NCBI GenBank assembly: GCA_051745935.1
Contig: JBNJEM010000519.1
Coordinates: 1 to 5,801 of the forward strand
From: JBNJEM01 sp051745935
GTDB taxonomy: Bacteria; Planctomycetota; Planctomycetia; Pirellulales; Pirellulaceae
Length of the DNA: 5,801 nt
Direction: 5' to 3'
Part shown: in pieces, positions 5,551 through 5,801 of the stretch
Position numbering within the stretch: the stretch's first letter is position 1
How the letters are laid out: each line of letters starts with the position of its first letter
Position numbers and translations under genes: made by a program
The notes under the pieces: generated by a model
What the model was told of the DNA's origin: nothing
What the model saw: only the letters and a program-made list of their open reading frames with translations
Database searches by the model: none

Positions 5551-5801
5551 TTAGTTCGTCGGCGCGAGTTTGAGTTCCTTTCTCAACAGCCTTTTCAGCT
5601 TGGGAATCTCCTCCTCGTAGGCGCCGGTCCATTCGTAAACAATTGTTCCTTGACACGATATGAGGTAGGTACGCGGAATAGCCTGGGAGGCGAATCTATT
5701 ATAAATCGAAACATCGGGATCGGAGGCCATTGGAAAAGTAAATTCGTGCTCCTGTTGAACGGCCCTGATACTATCGTCAGATTCTCCAAGCCCAACCACA
5801 A
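5551..5801 (-). CDS. TlpA/AhpC-type thioredoxin-fold protein, 5' end beyond window
   Basis: The last 82 residues of a redoxin, open at the right edge. Seen: VVGLGESDDSIRAV at the edge (the strand and helix after the active site in TlpA/ResA-like proteins), HEFTFPMASDPDVSIYNRFA, the cis-proline loop AIPRTYLI (Pro42 of the visible part), then GTIVYEWTGAY (the strand with the usual D/G-turn) and a basic C-terminal helix. The active-site CxxC or peroxidatic Cys would lie upstream, outside the window, so thiol-disulfide oxidoreductase versus peroxiredoxin cannot be decided. The 166 bases to the HEPN start argue against tight coupling with the next gene. Confidence 0.78.
   Translation of the reverse strand, partial: VVGLGESDDSIRAVQQEHEFTFPMASDPDVSIYNRFASQAIPRTYLISCQGTIVYEWTGAYEEEIPKLKRLLRKELKLAPTN

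Noticed and set aside
5243..5656. 137-codon minus-strand frame bridging the redoxin and HEPN genes
   Set aside because: Overlaps both real genes in another frame and has no ribosome binding site or recognisable domain.

Overview
The window looks like chromosomal sequence from a planctomycete (Pirellulales- or Gemmatales-like). This is inferred from moderately high GC, a twin-arginine TIM-barrel sugar isomerase, a long RAYT-type Y1 transposase of the form common in planctomycetes, and a HEPN gene followed by a small protein ending in EFEDPIPSRL. No rRNA, tRNA or CRISPR array was found. The assignment rests on recalled family resemblance, not on a search.

Layout. (1) 1-578, minus: a REP-associated-type Y1 (HUH) transposase, cut by the left edge, with a good ribosome binding site. 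A sigma70-like promoter (703-732) lies upstream, and a perfect GC hairpin (620-636) sits in the inferred leader. (2) 579-1293: no gene, but three GC-rich hairpins between 1043 and 1173. (3) 1294-2202, minus: a complete Tat-exported hydroxypyruvate isomerase-like TIM-barrel protein. (4) 2203-2820: no recognisable gene; a short palindrome and some weak coding-like minus-strand sequence. (5) about 2820-4508, plus: the wreck of a type III-B CRISPR-Cas (Cmr) effector operon. It holds the C-terminal half of Cmr3, then a nearly complete Cmr4 that still has its catalytic Asp26. Cmr4 has lost its C-terminal tail and runs out of frame into the 3' end of an unrecognised gene. cmr1, cmr2/cas10, cmr5, cmr6, cas1/cas2 and repeats are all absent here. 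(6) 4651-5384, minus: a two-gene operon with an ATGA overlap, encoding a HEPN protein and a 105-residue conserved hypothetical protein. (7) 5551-5801, minus: the C-terminal end of a TlpA/AhpC-type thioredoxin-fold protein, cut by the right edge.

The genes do not form one pathway. The region reads as an accessory or scarred stretch: a transposase, a deletion-scarred interference locus and a possible HEPN toxin-type pair beside two ordinary enzymes. The most interesting parts are the cmr3-cmr4 remnant with its chimeric junction, and the HEPN/small-protein pair, which lacks the usual MNT nucleotidyltransferase partner.
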